From Stieleria mannarensis (GTDB lineage Bacteria; Planctomycetota; Planctomycetia; Pirellulales; Pirellulaceae), in assembly GCF_014154935.1 (NCBI RefSeq), contig NZ_JACEHH010000009.1:1-64000 (forward strand): DNA of 64,000 bases, read 5' to 3'. A program made the position numbers and the translations under genes. Below the pieces are notes generated by a model, which was not told where the DNA came from, did not search any database, and saw only the letters and a program-made list of their open reading frames with translations. Shown here one piece after another: positions 25,178 to 35,989 of this stretch (its first letter is position 1; the number at the start of each line of letters is the position of its first letter).

Positions 25178-25500
25178 TCGCGGATTATAGTTCCCAGCAA
25201 CCCGCCGATGCAGCACAAGCCGGCGAAACTGAGAATCAACATCAGCATGGGAAAACAACCCGAGCGTTGGGAGTCGATCGCGGTCGGGTCGGTTGACGCC
25301 GAATCACCCTCCGTGTCGTCCAAGCCCGGCGGTGTTTGTTTCATCCGTGATTCCACGAAGGCCTTGCATTGGCGAAGTGATTGACCGGAAAACTCTCGAT
25401 AAAGCTTGACCGCTTCGATCTTTTTGCCGCGAGCGATCGCCGCATCGACCGCCTCCATCGCTTCGTCCCGATCCCACTGGTTTTCGCTCGAATGATTCAT
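25174..25500 (-). CDS. Small membrane protein with ribosomal L7/L12 C-terminal-like motif
   Basis: 108 residues. The segment AVDAAIARGKKIEAVKLYRE with the following GQSLRQCKAFVESR (about 17-50) resembles the L7/L12 C-terminal fold seen in many planctomycete small proteins (KIxAIKLYREATGxGLKEAKxxVE). A Pro/Asp/Ser-rich linker leads to a C-terminal transmembrane helix (about 84-106, MLMLILSFAGLCCIGGLLGT). There is no signal peptide, so the N-domain is cytoplasmic. Its stop overlaps the start of the large dockerin gene (ATGA). The function is unknown; a role in folding or export of the large downstream protein is inference only. Confidence 0.72.
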   Translation of the reverse strand: MNHSSENQWDRDEAMEAVDAAIARGKKIEAVKLYREFSGQSLRQCKAFVESRMKQTPPGLDDTEGDSASTDPTAIDSQRSGCFPMLMLILSFAGLCCIGGLLGTIIRE

Positions 25501-25666
25501 GAAGAATTGGTTGCCGTTGTCAGTCTGTCCTTGAACTTTTTGCGATTTATCGTTCCGAAGCGCGAGGCTTGTAGCGTACGGCGTGCCGATCGCCTATATC
25601 TAAGCCTACCTGGAAGAGCGCCCGGGCCGGTTTTTCTTCATCCTACCATTAAGAGAGTTGACAACG

Positions 25667-26047
25667 ATGCGAGCGAAGATTTTCGGGAGTCTGGTCTGTT
25701 TGGCCGCCGCAGGCTTCATCGGGTTGCCTGCGATTGCCGCGGACGACGATGGCGACAAGCCCAAGTTCAAGACCAAGCAGGTGATGAAAGAGGCTTTTAA
25801 GGGGCCGCTGTTGAAGAAGGTCGCCGGCGGTGATGCATCGGCCGAAGACGTCAAGAAGTTGCACGCGATGCTGGTGGCACTTTCCAAGAACGAACCGCCA
25901 CGCGGAGAGGAGGAAAGCTGGAAAGCACTGACCGGCGCGTTGGTGAAAGCCGGCAAGGCCGCCGTCGAAGGCAAGGATGACGCCGGCACGATGCTCAAGA
26001 AGGCGTCCAATTGCAAGGCGTGTCACAGCAAGCACAAGCCCAGTTGA
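25667..26047 (+). CDS. Class II-like c-type cytochrome, C-terminal heme motif
   Basis: 126 residues with a signal peptide (MRAKIFGSLVCLAAAGFIGL, cleavage near AIAAD). A helical body ends in a single CKACH (Cys116, Cys119, His120) six residues from the C-terminus, the layout of class II cytochromes c (cytochrome c' fold), and in planctomycetes a common small periplasmic cytochrome. The ATG at 25667 starts the signal peptide; the frame also contains an upstream TTG at 25658. It is divergent from the L7/L12-like gene across a 160-bp gap. A weak hairpin with CTGGGAG/CTTCCAG at about 26057-26073 may terminate transcription. Confidence 0.82.
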   Translation: MRAKIFGSLVCLAAAGFIGLPAIAADDDGDKPKFKTKQVMKEAFKGPLLKKVAGGDASAEDVKKLHAMLVALSKNEPPRGEEESWKALTGALVKAGKAAVEGKDDAGTMLKKASNCKACHSKHKPS

Positions 26048-26106
26048 ACACCGATCAACTGGGAGAGGCTTCCAGACTGTCATTGCACCGCGGAAAGATG
26101 AACAAC

Positions 26107-27819
<1,713 letters not shown>

Positions 27820-27921
27820 CGCAAATTTCCCCTGAAGAAGTTTTCGTGTGGACTGTTCGCTATTGTACGCACGACCTCGGCAGGGAGCGGCTGTCGATTC
27901 GTCGCGACCGATGTCCGCAGC

Positions 27922-30900
27922 CTATTGCCGCGAAACCAAAGTCACAGAAATATCGTCCAGCAGGACACTTCCGCGTTGGGGATCGGCGACTTCGATGCAA
28001 ATTTCCACCGGTTCGATCGACGATTCCACTCGGGGAACGGAGAACTCGCTCGTCCGTCGGGTCCAGACGCCGCGCTGACCGGACAATTCCAGACGGCTCA
28101 ATTCCTTCCCGGCGTGACGGACGATCAGTTGTGCGATCTGGTGCTGGGCATCGATCGTTTGAACCATCACTGAAAGTCGGTAATCTTGTGCGGTGGTCGC
28201 GGGCACGGTTTGGACCAATTGCCAATTGCCGGTCGGCCGCGAGGGGACGGCGCGGCGAATCAACAAACATGCGTTGTCGCCTGCGGCCGCGTCGGGCGTG
28301 ATCGCCAACGGGAGACTGCCGCCGAGAACTTGCCGGCTGCGATCACCGGAGGGATCGGTCGCTTCGATTTGCCAATAGGTTTCCAGCGGCAACTCAAAAT
28401 CGCCGCCGAGCAACGCCAGAGAGGACGGAGGCCGGTCGCTCGCCGAATCGACGATCTGGTTGGCCGAGGCGATCGGCAGCGAAGCGATTTGATCCACAAA
28501 CTCCTTGAGCGACTTGATCTGATCCAGTATCGCCTGCTTCTCGCTTTCCTCGCGCGTCTGGCGAGCACGCAACAGCAACCGCCTGGCCTGGTCGCGCGAC
28601 AGATCGATGAACCGGGCCACGTCACAGGCCGGGTCCAGTGTTCGCGCCGATTCGATCGCCGCAAACGCGTTGTCCAGCGATCCAAGACGCAAGTGCTGTT
28701 TGGCCAAACCGAACCAAGCCGTCGAACGATGTCGCGCGCTGACGGCCGCGTCGATGGCTGCACGGTACCAGCGGTCGGAGTTCTGCAGATGTCCGTCCGG
28801 TGTCGGCGAGTCGACCTGTTCGGCGACGCGGGCGGCGCCGATCAGCGAGACCACGTCGTCCGGGGAAAGCCGAATCGCGTTTTGAAAATGTTGCCGGGCC
28901 GTTTCCCAATCCTGGTCCTGAAACGCACACCATCCGGCGATCTGATGACCGCGTGGATTTTCGGGATTCAATTCGATCGCTTTGGCCGACCAGACCCGGG
29001 CGGGATCCAGGCTGCCGCGCGAGTATTCGAGCGAGGCGATCAGTGAGGCCCAGCGTGCGGCGGCCGGATCGGGACCGGTCAGACGCTCGATCCGATCCGC
29101 GTCTTGGTAGGCGAATCGGATCGCTTGGGCCCGTCCGCGAAGGTCGTCCAGTCGCACCAGGGGACCGTCCATCGTGTCTTGCAGGTCCAATCCGATTTCG
29201 ACGGCCTGGAAAAAGGCTTCGATGGCCGTGTCGATCTGCCCCAGTTCTGCGGCGGTCGCCCCGACGTGCCAGTACACCCAGTGCAAGTTCGGCTCCAGAC
29301 GCTGGGCGCGGCTGGCATCGCGAAAGCTGGTCCGCAGCAATTCCTTGGCGCGGCGGTGGTGGTTCGCATCGGATCGAGGATGATCGCGCAACAAGACGGC
29401 TTGGCGGAGTGCGACGGTGGAGCGATCGGCGACGACGAAGGCGGCGTCGGGGCGGATCGCGATGCAGCGTCCGTATTCGGCGCGTGCCAGTTCGTAGTAC
29501 TCCAGCGCGGATTCAAAATCGTCGTCCGCTTCGGCCCGCTGTGCCTTCAAGTAATACGCCTGGGCGGTGGGCAGACGGATCCAGCAATCATCCGGTGCGT
29601 TGTCGCTGACGCGCCTGAGCGATTCCAATGCAACGTCGATCGCCCGGTCGGCCGGATCATCGTCGCTCGGCGCCATAAACGTCGCACCGTAATCGTTGAA
29701 CCAGGATCGGTAGTTGGCATCAACGCTGGCGATCAAACTGAAAATGGCCAACTGTTGGCCGTCGGCAGGGTTTCGCGGCGGCCCCAGTTCGGCCGGCTCG
29801 ACGCGTTTGCCACCATTGATCCGAAAGGAGGCGATGCTGCCCAGCCAACGGGCCGCTTCGCTGCGGCGAAACGTGTGGATCCGCCTGGTCAATTCCATCG
29901 CCGCCCGCGCCTCGCGTTTGCCGACGCCCGATGATAGGTAGCTGCGGATCAGCTTTAACATGCTCGGTGATCCGCCGTCGGGATCGCTGCCCATCGCGAC
30001 CGCCATTCGGGTCACGTACAACGAGTTCAGGCTGGTCAGAATTCGATAGACCTGCCAACGCAGTCGATCCCGTTGCAGTGCGGTCAGGTCGTCATCGGGC
30101 AGGTCGTCCCACCAGGTGTCACTGTCCCAAAACCCCAGCTCCTGCAAGGAGGCTTGCAGCAACACCGCGGCTTCGGTCGAACGCGACAGATGGACCAGAT
30201 CCTCGCCGTCGCGTTTGAACGCATGAAATCGTCCCAACCGTTCCATTCGATCGCGGCGGACGATCAGCCTCTCGCGCTCGTCGGCCAACGATTCCTGGTT
30301 CTCCATCCGGTCGATGGCGACACCGAACAAGGCCGCGGCATCGGCATAGCGGCTTTCGGCCAGCGCGGCGTCGCCGCGTTGGATCGCGGCACCGGACGCC
30401 GCGACGGCTTCCATCCGCCGCGTCTGTTCTTGGAATTCGATCTCGCGTTCTCGTTCGGCATCGATCCGCGCCGCTTCCATCGCCCGTCGGTTCATTTCCT
30501 GACGCACCAACAAACCGGAAATGGTGCCAACGAACGTCAGCAACAACCCGACCGCCAAGGCTGCGGTGAGCGCGCGGTGATTGCGTGCCCAACGCAAGGT
30601 GCGTTCGATGGGCGGAGCGACAAACACGCTGACCGGTTGATCGGCCAGATACTTTTGCACGTCCTCGGCCAGTTCGCCCGCGCTGGCATAGCGCTGGGTC
30701 ATCTGCGTCGCCATCGCCTTCAGGATGATCGCCTGCAGGGCCTTGGGGATTTGAGAGCGAATCTTTAGCGGCGGGTCGAATCGACCTTCGATGATGCGAT
30801 CGAACGTCGACTGTAGGTCGGCTTCACCGCAGTGGGGCGCCTGCCCGGTCAGGATGAAATACAGTGTCGCGCCCAGACAATACACGTCGGCGGCCGTGCC

Positions 30901-31866
30901 GATCTGGTCGATCTTTCCGGCCGCCTGCTCGGGGCTCATGTAGCGGGGCGTGCCCAACGTGGTGCCCTGGCGGGTTTCATCCACGGAGGAATCGTGTTGG
31001 TTGTCCAGCGAGAGCGTGGCTTCGAGCTGTTGTTCGATCTCTCGTTCGGTTCCCGGTGAATCGCTGGGGCGCGCCGCGGGGTCCAACCATTTGGCCAACC
31101 CCCAGTCGACGACCAGCGTTTGCCCATAGGCCCCCAGCATAATGTTGGCCGGTTTTAAATCGCGATGGACGACTTGCTTGCTGTGTGCGTAGTCGATGGT
31201 TTGGCAGACGTCGACAAAATGATCAAGCAATTTCCGCAGCGAGTCGGTGTCGTACCAGGGCGTGGATCGTTCATGCGACGAGGCCGTGGGGGATGGCCGA
31301 CGTGGATTGAGTTTTTCTTCGACGACCTGTTGAAGCGTGCGCCCGCGGATGAACTGCATCGCGTAAAACGGGCGACGGTCGTCCTGTTGTCCCAACGCAT
31401 AGATCGGGACGACGCCCGGGTGCTCCAAGAATCCCGTGATCTCCGCCTCGCGACGAAACCGCGCCGCGGCGTTGAAATTGCCGGCCCACTCACCGCGCAT
31501 TTGTTTGAGCGCCACCTCACGACCGAGTTGTCGGTCCCAAGCCACCCAGACTTCGCCCAGCCCTCCGACGGCATGCTTGCTGCGTAGTTCGAATCGACCG
31601 CTGGATTCGTCCGCTCGGCGACCACCGGAACCGGTAGCGGAGCCGTTGCCCGATCCGTCGGCGGCGGCCGCAGCCTTTTGCGGGCCGAACAGCCCCGAGG
31701 CCAGGAAGCTGGCGTCGTCGACCGATTCCAATGCCGCCAACAAGGAATCAACTTGCTTCCGCAGCGATGAATCGTCTCCGCACGCCGCCGCCAAGTACTC
31801 CTGCCGCTCGACCGGATCCAGCAGGCTGAGCGCGTGGGTCGCGATTTCGTCGACGCTCAGGGCCAC
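27922..31866 (-). CDS. Membrane Ser/Thr protein kinase with TPR-like repeats and C-terminal beta domain
   Basis: About 1314 residues from GTG 31866; a longer start at GTG 31926 is possible. After an N-terminal helical segment comes a kinase domain (about 90-415) with glycine loop AVGGLGEVWVA, Lys121, HRDLKPAN (Asp235), DWG instead of DFG (Asp254, VVDWGLAKW), and GTPRYMSPEQAAG. A transmembrane helix follows (about 432-454, AALAVGLLLTFVGTISGLLV). The rest contains TPR-like helical repeats and ends in a galactose-binding-like beta region (VLLDDISVTLVSRQ). The start region overlaps the end of the crotonase gene, so the genes are linked, with crotonase and xylulokinase upstream on the same strand. 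No sigma gene is adjacent, unlike the WD40 kinase. Confidence 0.9.
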   Translation of the reverse strand: MALSVDEIATHALSLLDPVERQEYLAAACGDDSSLRKQVDSLLAALESVDDASFLASGLFGPQKAAAAADGSGNGSATGSGGRRADESSGRFELRSKHAVGGLGEVWVAWDRQLGREVALKQMRGEWAGNFNAAARFRREAEITGFLEHPGVVPIYALGQQDDRRPFYAMQFIRGRTLQQVVEEKLNPRRPSPTASSHERSTPWYDTDSLRKLLDHFVDVCQTIDYAHSKQVVHRDLKPANIMLGAYGQTLVVDWGLAKWLDPAARPSDSPGTEREIEQQLEATLSLDNQHDSSVDETRQGTTLGTPRYMSPEQAAGKIDQIGTAADVYCLGATLYFILTGQAPHCGEADLQSTFDRIIEGRFDPPLKIRSQIPKALQAIILKAMATQMTQRYASAGELAEDVQKYLADQPVSVFVAPPIERTLRWARNHRALTAALAVGLLLTFVGTISGLLVRQEMNRRAMEAARIDAEREREIEFQEQTRRMEAVAASGAAIQRGDAALAESRYADAAALFGVAIDRMENQESLADERERLIVRRDRMERLGRFHAFKRDGEDLVHLSRSTEAAVLLQASLQELGFWDSDTWWDDLPDDDLTALQRDRLRWQVYRILTSLNSLYVTRMAVAMGSDPDGGSPSMLKLIRSYLSSGVGKREARAAMELTRRIHTFRRSEAARWLGSIASFRINGGKRVEPAELGPPRNPADGQQLAIFSLIASVDANYRSWFNDYGATFMAPSDDDPADRAIDVALESLRRVSDNAPDDCWIRLPTAQAYYLKAQRAEADDDFESALEYYELARAEYGRCIAIRPDAAFVVADRSTVALRQAVLLRDHPRSDANHHRRAKELLRTSFRDASRAQRLEPNLHWVYWHVGATAAELGQIDTAIEAFFQAVEIGLDLQDTMDGPLVRLDDLRGRAQAIRFAYQDADRIERLTGPDPAAARWASLIASLEYSRGSLDPARVWSAKAIELNPENPRGHQIAGWCAFQDQDWETARQHFQNAIRLSPDDVVSLIGAARVAEQVDSPTPDGHLQNSDRWYRAAIDAAVSARHRSTAWFGLAKQHLRLGSLDNAFAAIESARTLDPACDVARFIDLSRDQARRLLLRARQTREESEKQAILDQIKSLKEFVDQIASLPIASANQIVDSASDRPPSSLALLGGDFELPLETYWQIEATDPSGDRSRQVLGGSLPLAITPDAAAGDNACLLIRRAVPSRPTGNWQLVQTVPATTAQDYRLSVMVQTIDAQHQIAQLIVRHAGKELSRLELSGQRGVWTRRTSEFSVPRVESSIEPVEICIEVADPQRGSVLLDDISVTLVSRQ

Positions 31867-32642
31867 TGGGGAATCCGTTTTTCCACGAACGCTCGGATCC
31901 CTTCGGCCGCCGATTCGGTGTTGCACAACGTCGCGCCGGTCGCGGCGCCGTTGGTCAGGTTGGTCAGCAGCGCCTCGCCGATCCCTTCGTTCAGCATCCG
32001 CTTGGTCGCTTGCAGCGATTCACGCGGGGCGGCGGCGCAGCGTTTGGCCCAGTCGCTCGCGGTGATCCAGATCTGGTCGGCCGCGACGACCTCGCAACAC
32101 ATGCCCAATCGATACGCTTCGGCGGCGTCGATCGGCGATCCGGTCAACAGCATCCGCGCGGCGATTGCCGCACCGAAACGAAACGACAGCAGCGGTGCGG
32201 TCAAACCGCCGATGAGTCCCCGTTCGGCCGCGTTGGCCGTCAGGAACGCGCGGTCGGACATTACGATCATGTCCGCGGCCAGTGCGACGGCCAGCCCGGC
32301 GCCGATCGCTTGACCATCGACCGCCGCGATCACGGGTTTGGGAAACCGCAAAATCGTCTCGCACAACTCCGTCAGCTCGCGCCAGGTTTCAAACCACTGC
32401 ACCTGGGCGTCGATCGGTTCCAACTCGGCGACTTTGGCGAACGCCTTGAGATCGACGCCGCTGCAAAAATGGTCGCCTTTGCCGGTGATCAACACCGCCC
32501 AGACGCGCCGTTCCTGGTGCACGTCCGAGAGTGCCTGGGCCAGATCGGTGATCAACGCCGAATCGAGCGCGTTGCAGACCTCGGGGCGATCGAGTGCCAG
32601 CGTCGCAATTTGGTCGACGATCGTTAATTCAACGTGCTGCAT
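31857..32642 (-). CDS. Crotonase-superfamily enoyl-CoA hydratase/isomerase-like protein
   Basis: 261 residues. The crotonase fold is visible: LDRPEVCNALDSALI, GKGDHFCSGVDLKAF (oxyanion-hole loop), DGQAIGAGLAVALAADMIVM, ANAAERGLIGGL, LTGSPIDAAEAYRLG. The positions normally held by the two catalytic glutamates of enoyl-CoA hydratase look like Ala (in GAGLAVA) and Asn/Ala (in TANAAERG), so simple hydration is doubtful and another crotonase chemistry is possible. The gene lies 2 nt below xylulokinase and overlaps the kinase gene, suggesting one transcript. Confidence 0.85.
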   Translation of the reverse strand: MQHVELTIVDQIATLALDRPEVCNALDSALITDLAQALSDVHQERRVWAVLITGKGDHFCSGVDLKAFAKVAELEPIDAQVQWFETWRELTELCETILRFPKPVIAAVDGQAIGAGLAVALAADMIVMSDRAFLTANAAERGLIGGLTAPLLSFRFGAAIAARMLLTGSPIDAAEAYRLGMCCEVVAADQIWITASDWAKRCAAAPRESLQATKRMLNEGIGEALLTNLTNGAATGATLCNTESAAEGIRAFVEKRIPQWP

Positions 32643-32644
32643 GT

Positions 32645-34168
32645 TTACTGTTGCAATCCGGCCAAGGTCTGCATCGAATCCCGCAAGTCAGTGTAGAGTT
32701 TGCGGTAGACGGGGAACAAGTCATTGTAGGCCTTGACGGATTTTCGATCCGCCGGTGTTTGCTCGGCCACTTCGATCGTCGCTTTGCACGCCGATTGGAC
32801 GTTCTTGTAGGCCCCATCGCCGACGGCGGCCAACAGCGCGACGCCATAGGCCGGTCCCTGTTCGACTTTCAATGTCGTGATCTTTTTGCCGAACACGTCG
32901 GCTTGCATTTGACGCCAGAACGGGTTCTTGCTGCCGCCGCCGGAGGCGCGGATTTCGCGGACCGGGACATCCAACGATTGAATGATTTCCAAGCTATCGC
33001 GCAGAGCAAACGTGATGCCCTCCATCACGGCGCGGGTCATCGAGCCGCGCGTGTGCGTCAGGTTCAACCCGACGAAGGCGCCGCGTGCATGCGGGTCGGC
33101 GTGCGGTGTGCGTTCACCGTTCAGGTACGGCAGGAACACCAGGCCGTTGCTGCCGGCCGGGCATTGCCCGGCTTCGGCCGTCGCGGCTTGATAGACGTCT
33201 TTGCCGCCCATGCCGGCGAGTCCTTGCAAGACGGATTCGACCCACCATTGCAACGAACCGCCGCTGGTCAGGTTGACGCCCATCATGTGCCAGGCGCCGT
33301 TGACGGCATGGCAAAACGTGTGCAATCGTCCGGCGGCGTCGTATTGGGGCTGGTCGCTGTGGACGAACATCACACCGCTGGTGCCGATCGAGGTGCTGAG
33401 CACACCTTTCTTGACCACCCCGTTGCCGACCGCCCCGGCGGCACAATCGCCCGCACCGCCGACGACCTTGCAATCGGTGGTCAGCCCCAACGCTTTGGCC
33501 GCCGCCTTGGTCAGCGTCCCGGTGACTTCATCGCTTTCCACCACGCGGGGCAACAGGTCCGAATCGAGTCCGAGTTTGGACAGCAGCGCCGTGGACCACT
33601 TGCGCCCGACGACGTCCAGAAACAACGTGCCGCTGGCATCGCTGACTTCGGTCACGTAGTCGCCGATCAAGCGTCGGCGGATGTCGTCCTTGGGCAACAA
33701 GACCTTGGCCAAGGCGTCGAAGTTTCGTTTTTCATTGTTCCGCAGCCACAGCACCTTGGGCGCTTGGAATCCCGTCAGCGCGGGGTTGGCGACCATTTTG
33801 ATCAGGCGTTTGCGTCCTCCGGCGGCCGACGTGATCTCGTCGCACTCAGCCGCCGTCCGCTGGTCGTTCCACAGCAGCGCGGGGCGAATGACGTTGTCGT
33901 CGCGGTCCAGAAAGACGCTGCCGTGCATCTGGCCGCTCAATCCGATCGCTTTGACGTCGGCGGGTTTGCAGCCGGATTTTCGCATCACCGCACGCACCGT
34001 CTTGACCGTCGCCTTCCACCAGTCCTCCGGGTCTTGCTGTGTCCAGCCCGGTTTGGGCTGCTCCATCGGATACGTCGCATCCGCTTCGGCGATGACCTGC
34101 CCACTCGCGTCGATTAGCAGCGTTTTCGTACCGCTGGTCCCGATGTCGATCCCCAGATAATGACTCAT
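32645..34168 (-). CDS. xylB: Xylulokinase
   Basis: 507 residues, FGGY-family carbohydrate kinase, close to the normal xylulokinase length. Motifs are DIGTSGTKTLLID at the N-terminus, GLSGQMHGSVFLD, LLWNDQRT, VVGGAGDCAAGAVGNGV and a C-terminal ASGGGSKNPFWRQMQADVFG. The GLSGQMHG stretch with its Met-His is typical of D-xylulokinases and not of glycerol kinase. It phosphorylates D-xylulose to xylulose 5-phosphate with ATP. Start ATG 34168. It heads a run with crotonase (2 nt) and the TPR kinase. A lipoprotein related to solute-binding proteins is transcribed divergently across 180 bp. No xylose isomerase is in the window. Confidence 0.95.
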   Translation of the reverse strand: MSHYLGIDIGTSGTKTLLIDASGQVIAEADATYPMEQPKPGWTQQDPEDWWKATVKTVRAVMRKSGCKPADVKAIGLSGQMHGSVFLDRDDNVIRPALLWNDQRTAAECDEITSAAGGRKRLIKMVANPALTGFQAPKVLWLRNNEKRNFDALAKVLLPKDDIRRRLIGDYVTEVSDASGTLFLDVVGRKWSTALLSKLGLDSDLLPRVVESDEVTGTLTKAAAKALGLTTDCKVVGGAGDCAAGAVGNGVVKKGVLSTSIGTSGVMFVHSDQPQYDAAGRLHTFCHAVNGAWHMMGVNLTSGGSLQWWVESVLQGLAGMGGKDVYQAATAEAGQCPAGSNGLVFLPYLNGERTPHADPHARGAFVGLNLTHTRGSMTRAVMEGITFALRDSLEIIQSLDVPVREIRASGGGSKNPFWRQMQADVFGKKITTLKVEQGPAYGVALLAAVGDGAYKNVQSACKATIEVAEQTPADRKSVKAYNDLFPVYRKLYTDLRDSMQTLAGLQQ

Positions 34169-34348
34169 GTTGCGCCTTCTTCGAAATGAAACTTTCCTGC
34201 CGAACCCGATCGCCGGGCGATGCGTATGTTATCGCGCCGCCGCCGGACTGTAATTTCCATCGTCTGTCGGCGGGAATGGTTTTGCCAAAAAGGCTCGCAC
34301 GTACGCCCGAATTTCCGAGAAACGCCGCGACCGACGCGGCCCGCTACC

Positions 34349-35707
34349 ATGTCTGGTGACTTTCGATCCCGTCCATTGGATCGCCGAACGGCCGTCTCGA
34401 TCCTCGCCGCGTCGATGATCGCCGGTTGCGGCGATTCCGGCTCCGACGATGCCGGATCCGGCCGCGATGCCGCTCCGGCCGCTCGCACCGACGTGCCGCT
34501 ACGCATCCTGTTGGTCGGTGACGCTTCGGTTGCCGAATCGATCCAATTGGCCTGGTCGATGACGCATGAGCACCCGCTGGAGATCGAGGTGTTCGATCCC
34601 GCCGGCGAAAGCCCCGCGGTGCGTTTCACACGGCAAATGCTGCTCTCGGATGTCGCGATCACGCCGCACAGCTATCTCGGGGAAATCCATGCCGAGGACG
34701 CGGCGGTTCGGTTCAGTGCCGAATTGCTGAAGGAGTACCAAAAGGAGTACGGCAAACCGCTGCCGGCCGTGATCAATTCACTGGGCGATTACGGCGGATC
34801 GACCTGGGGCGTCGCGGTCGGTGCCAAAATGCTCGCCCGGCTGGCCATCGATTCTCAATCGCAGTGCGAGACCTGGAGCGAGTACCACGACTGGGTCAAG
34901 GGGCTCGATGGCAAGGCCGCCGAGCCGCTGGCCCCCGGTTGGGCCGCCAGCTCGTTTCTGAATCGATGCGCGTCCACCTTCACGCGTCGCTGGCTGTTCA
35001 ACCGAACGACGATGAAGCCGGAGATCGACAGCGAAGACTACGTCGCGGCGCTGGAACAACTGGCCGCGACGGCAGGTCTGTACGCATCGTCGGCGATGAC
35101 ACCGGGCCAAATCTGGCAGGCCATCGCCGGCGGGGAACTGGTCGGCGGAATCGGATACGAGGCCCCGGCGGTCGCAAGCGAGCCTGCGACCGAGGAAGCG
35201 CCAACCGACGAACCGCCACAAGAACGCGAGGAATTCGACATCAGCGTTTTCGATTGCCCGCAGGAAACCGAAACCGATCAATTGTGGCTGGGGCCGCAAA
35301 CGCCACTGGCTTGTTTGAGCAGCGGTTGCCGGCAAACCAACGCGTCCAAGCAATTCATCGGATGGCTCTCCGGCGGCCAGCGGATTTCAACGGTCCGCCA
35401 ACAATCCGAACTGTTCTCACAAACGCGAACCAGTCCGGAGAACGAGTCGATGCAGTCGGGAAGTGCCTACGTGCGTTGGCTGGTCGAGCGTCTGCAAACG
35501 CTGCAAGTGGCGCCGGGGTTGGTCCTGCCCGGAGCCGATCGTTACTACCAAGTGCTCGACCGCCAAGTCCGACGCTGTCTGGCCGGAGAGCAATCGGCCG
35601 CCGAAGCGCTCGCCGAGGCCGCCACACAATGGGACGCGATCACCGATGAAATCGGCCGCATCCAGCAATCGGTCGCTTGGAAACGGACGCTCGGGTTTGG
35701 CGGGTGA
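34349..35707 (+). CDS. Lipoprotein resembling extracellular solute-binding proteins
   Basis: 452 residues from ATG 34349. A short basic N-region (RSRPLDRRTAVSILAASMIAG) and a lipobox (MIAGC) indicate a lipoprotein. The mature part, after a Asp/Ser/Ala-rich linker, contains LRILLVGDASVAESIQLAW, a central domain with WLFNRTTMKP, then GLYASSAMTPGQIWQAIAGG, and a C-terminal helical tail. This is the general look of family 1 ABC sugar-binding proteins, but key ligand residues are unverifiable and no permease genes are adjacent. Divergence from xylB suggests a link to sugar uptake or control. The longer frame from 34220 adds a positively charged extension with no signal; I discarded it. The gene's stop directly abuts a heptamer repeat array. 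Confidence 0.65.
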   Translation: MSGDFRSRPLDRRTAVSILAASMIAGCGDSGSDDAGSGRDAAPAARTDVPLRILLVGDASVAESIQLAWSMTHEHPLEIEVFDPAGESPAVRFTRQMLLSDVAITPHSYLGEIHAEDAAVRFSAELLKEYQKEYGKPLPAVINSLGDYGGSTWGVAVGAKMLARLAIDSQSQCETWSEYHDWVKGLDGKAAEPLAPGWAASSFLNRCASTFTRRWLFNRTTMKPEIDSEDYVAALEQLAATAGLYASSAMTPGQIWQAIAGGELVGGIGYEAPAVASEPATEEAPTDEPPQEREEFDISVFDCPQETETDQLWLGPQTPLACLSSGCRQTNASKQFIGWLSGGQRISTVRQQSELFSQTRTSPENESMQSGSAYVRWLVERLQTLQVAPGLVLPGADRYYQVLDRQVRRCLAGEQSAAEALAEAATQWDAITDEIGRIQQSVAWKRTLGFGG

Positions 35708-35820
35708 GTTTCAGGTTTCAGGTTTCAGGTTTCAGGTTTCAGGTTTCGGGTTTCGGGTTTCGGGTTTCGGGTTTCGGGTTTCGGGTTTCGGGTTTCAGGT
35801 TTTCGGGTTTCAGGTTTCGG
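35708..35820 (+). repeat. GTTTCAG/GTTTCGG heptamer tandem array
   Basis: Sixteen heptamer-type units: five GTTTCAG (35708-35742), seven GTTTCGG (35743-35791), then GTTTCAG, GTTTTCGG, GTTTCAG, GTTTCGG. It begins at the base after the lipoprotein stop. The run of GGG separated by TTTC (35748 onward) fits the G3N4G3N4 G-quadruplex pattern on the plus strand. Confidence 0.9.
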
Positions 35821-35885
35821 AGACGGTCCAGCATTTTTATCTCCGCTTCCCCCACTCCCACACGCATTTTTCTGCCCCCACTCTT

Positions 35886-35989
35886 CTCCCAGCTCCCAGC
35901 TCCCAGCTCCCAGCTCCCAACTCCCAACTCCCAGCTCCCAACTCCCAGCTCCCAGCTCCCAACTCCCAACTCCCAACTCCCAACTCCCC
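35886..35989 (-). repeat. CTCCCAG/CTCCCAA heptamer tandem array
   Basis: About fourteen CTCCCAR heptamers on the plus strand (35886-35983) and a final CTCCCCT. On the minus strand it reads GGGAGYT repeats, again a G-quadruplex pattern. It ends one base before the stop codon of the methyltransferase gene. Confidence 0.9.

Noticed and set aside
32594-34117. 507-aa plus-strand frame opposite xylB
   Set aside because: Mirror of xylulokinase codons, high-GC shadow.
35708-35989. Telomere-like or CRISPR array
   Set aside because: Heptamers without spacers inside a chromosome between two genes; not at a replicon end.
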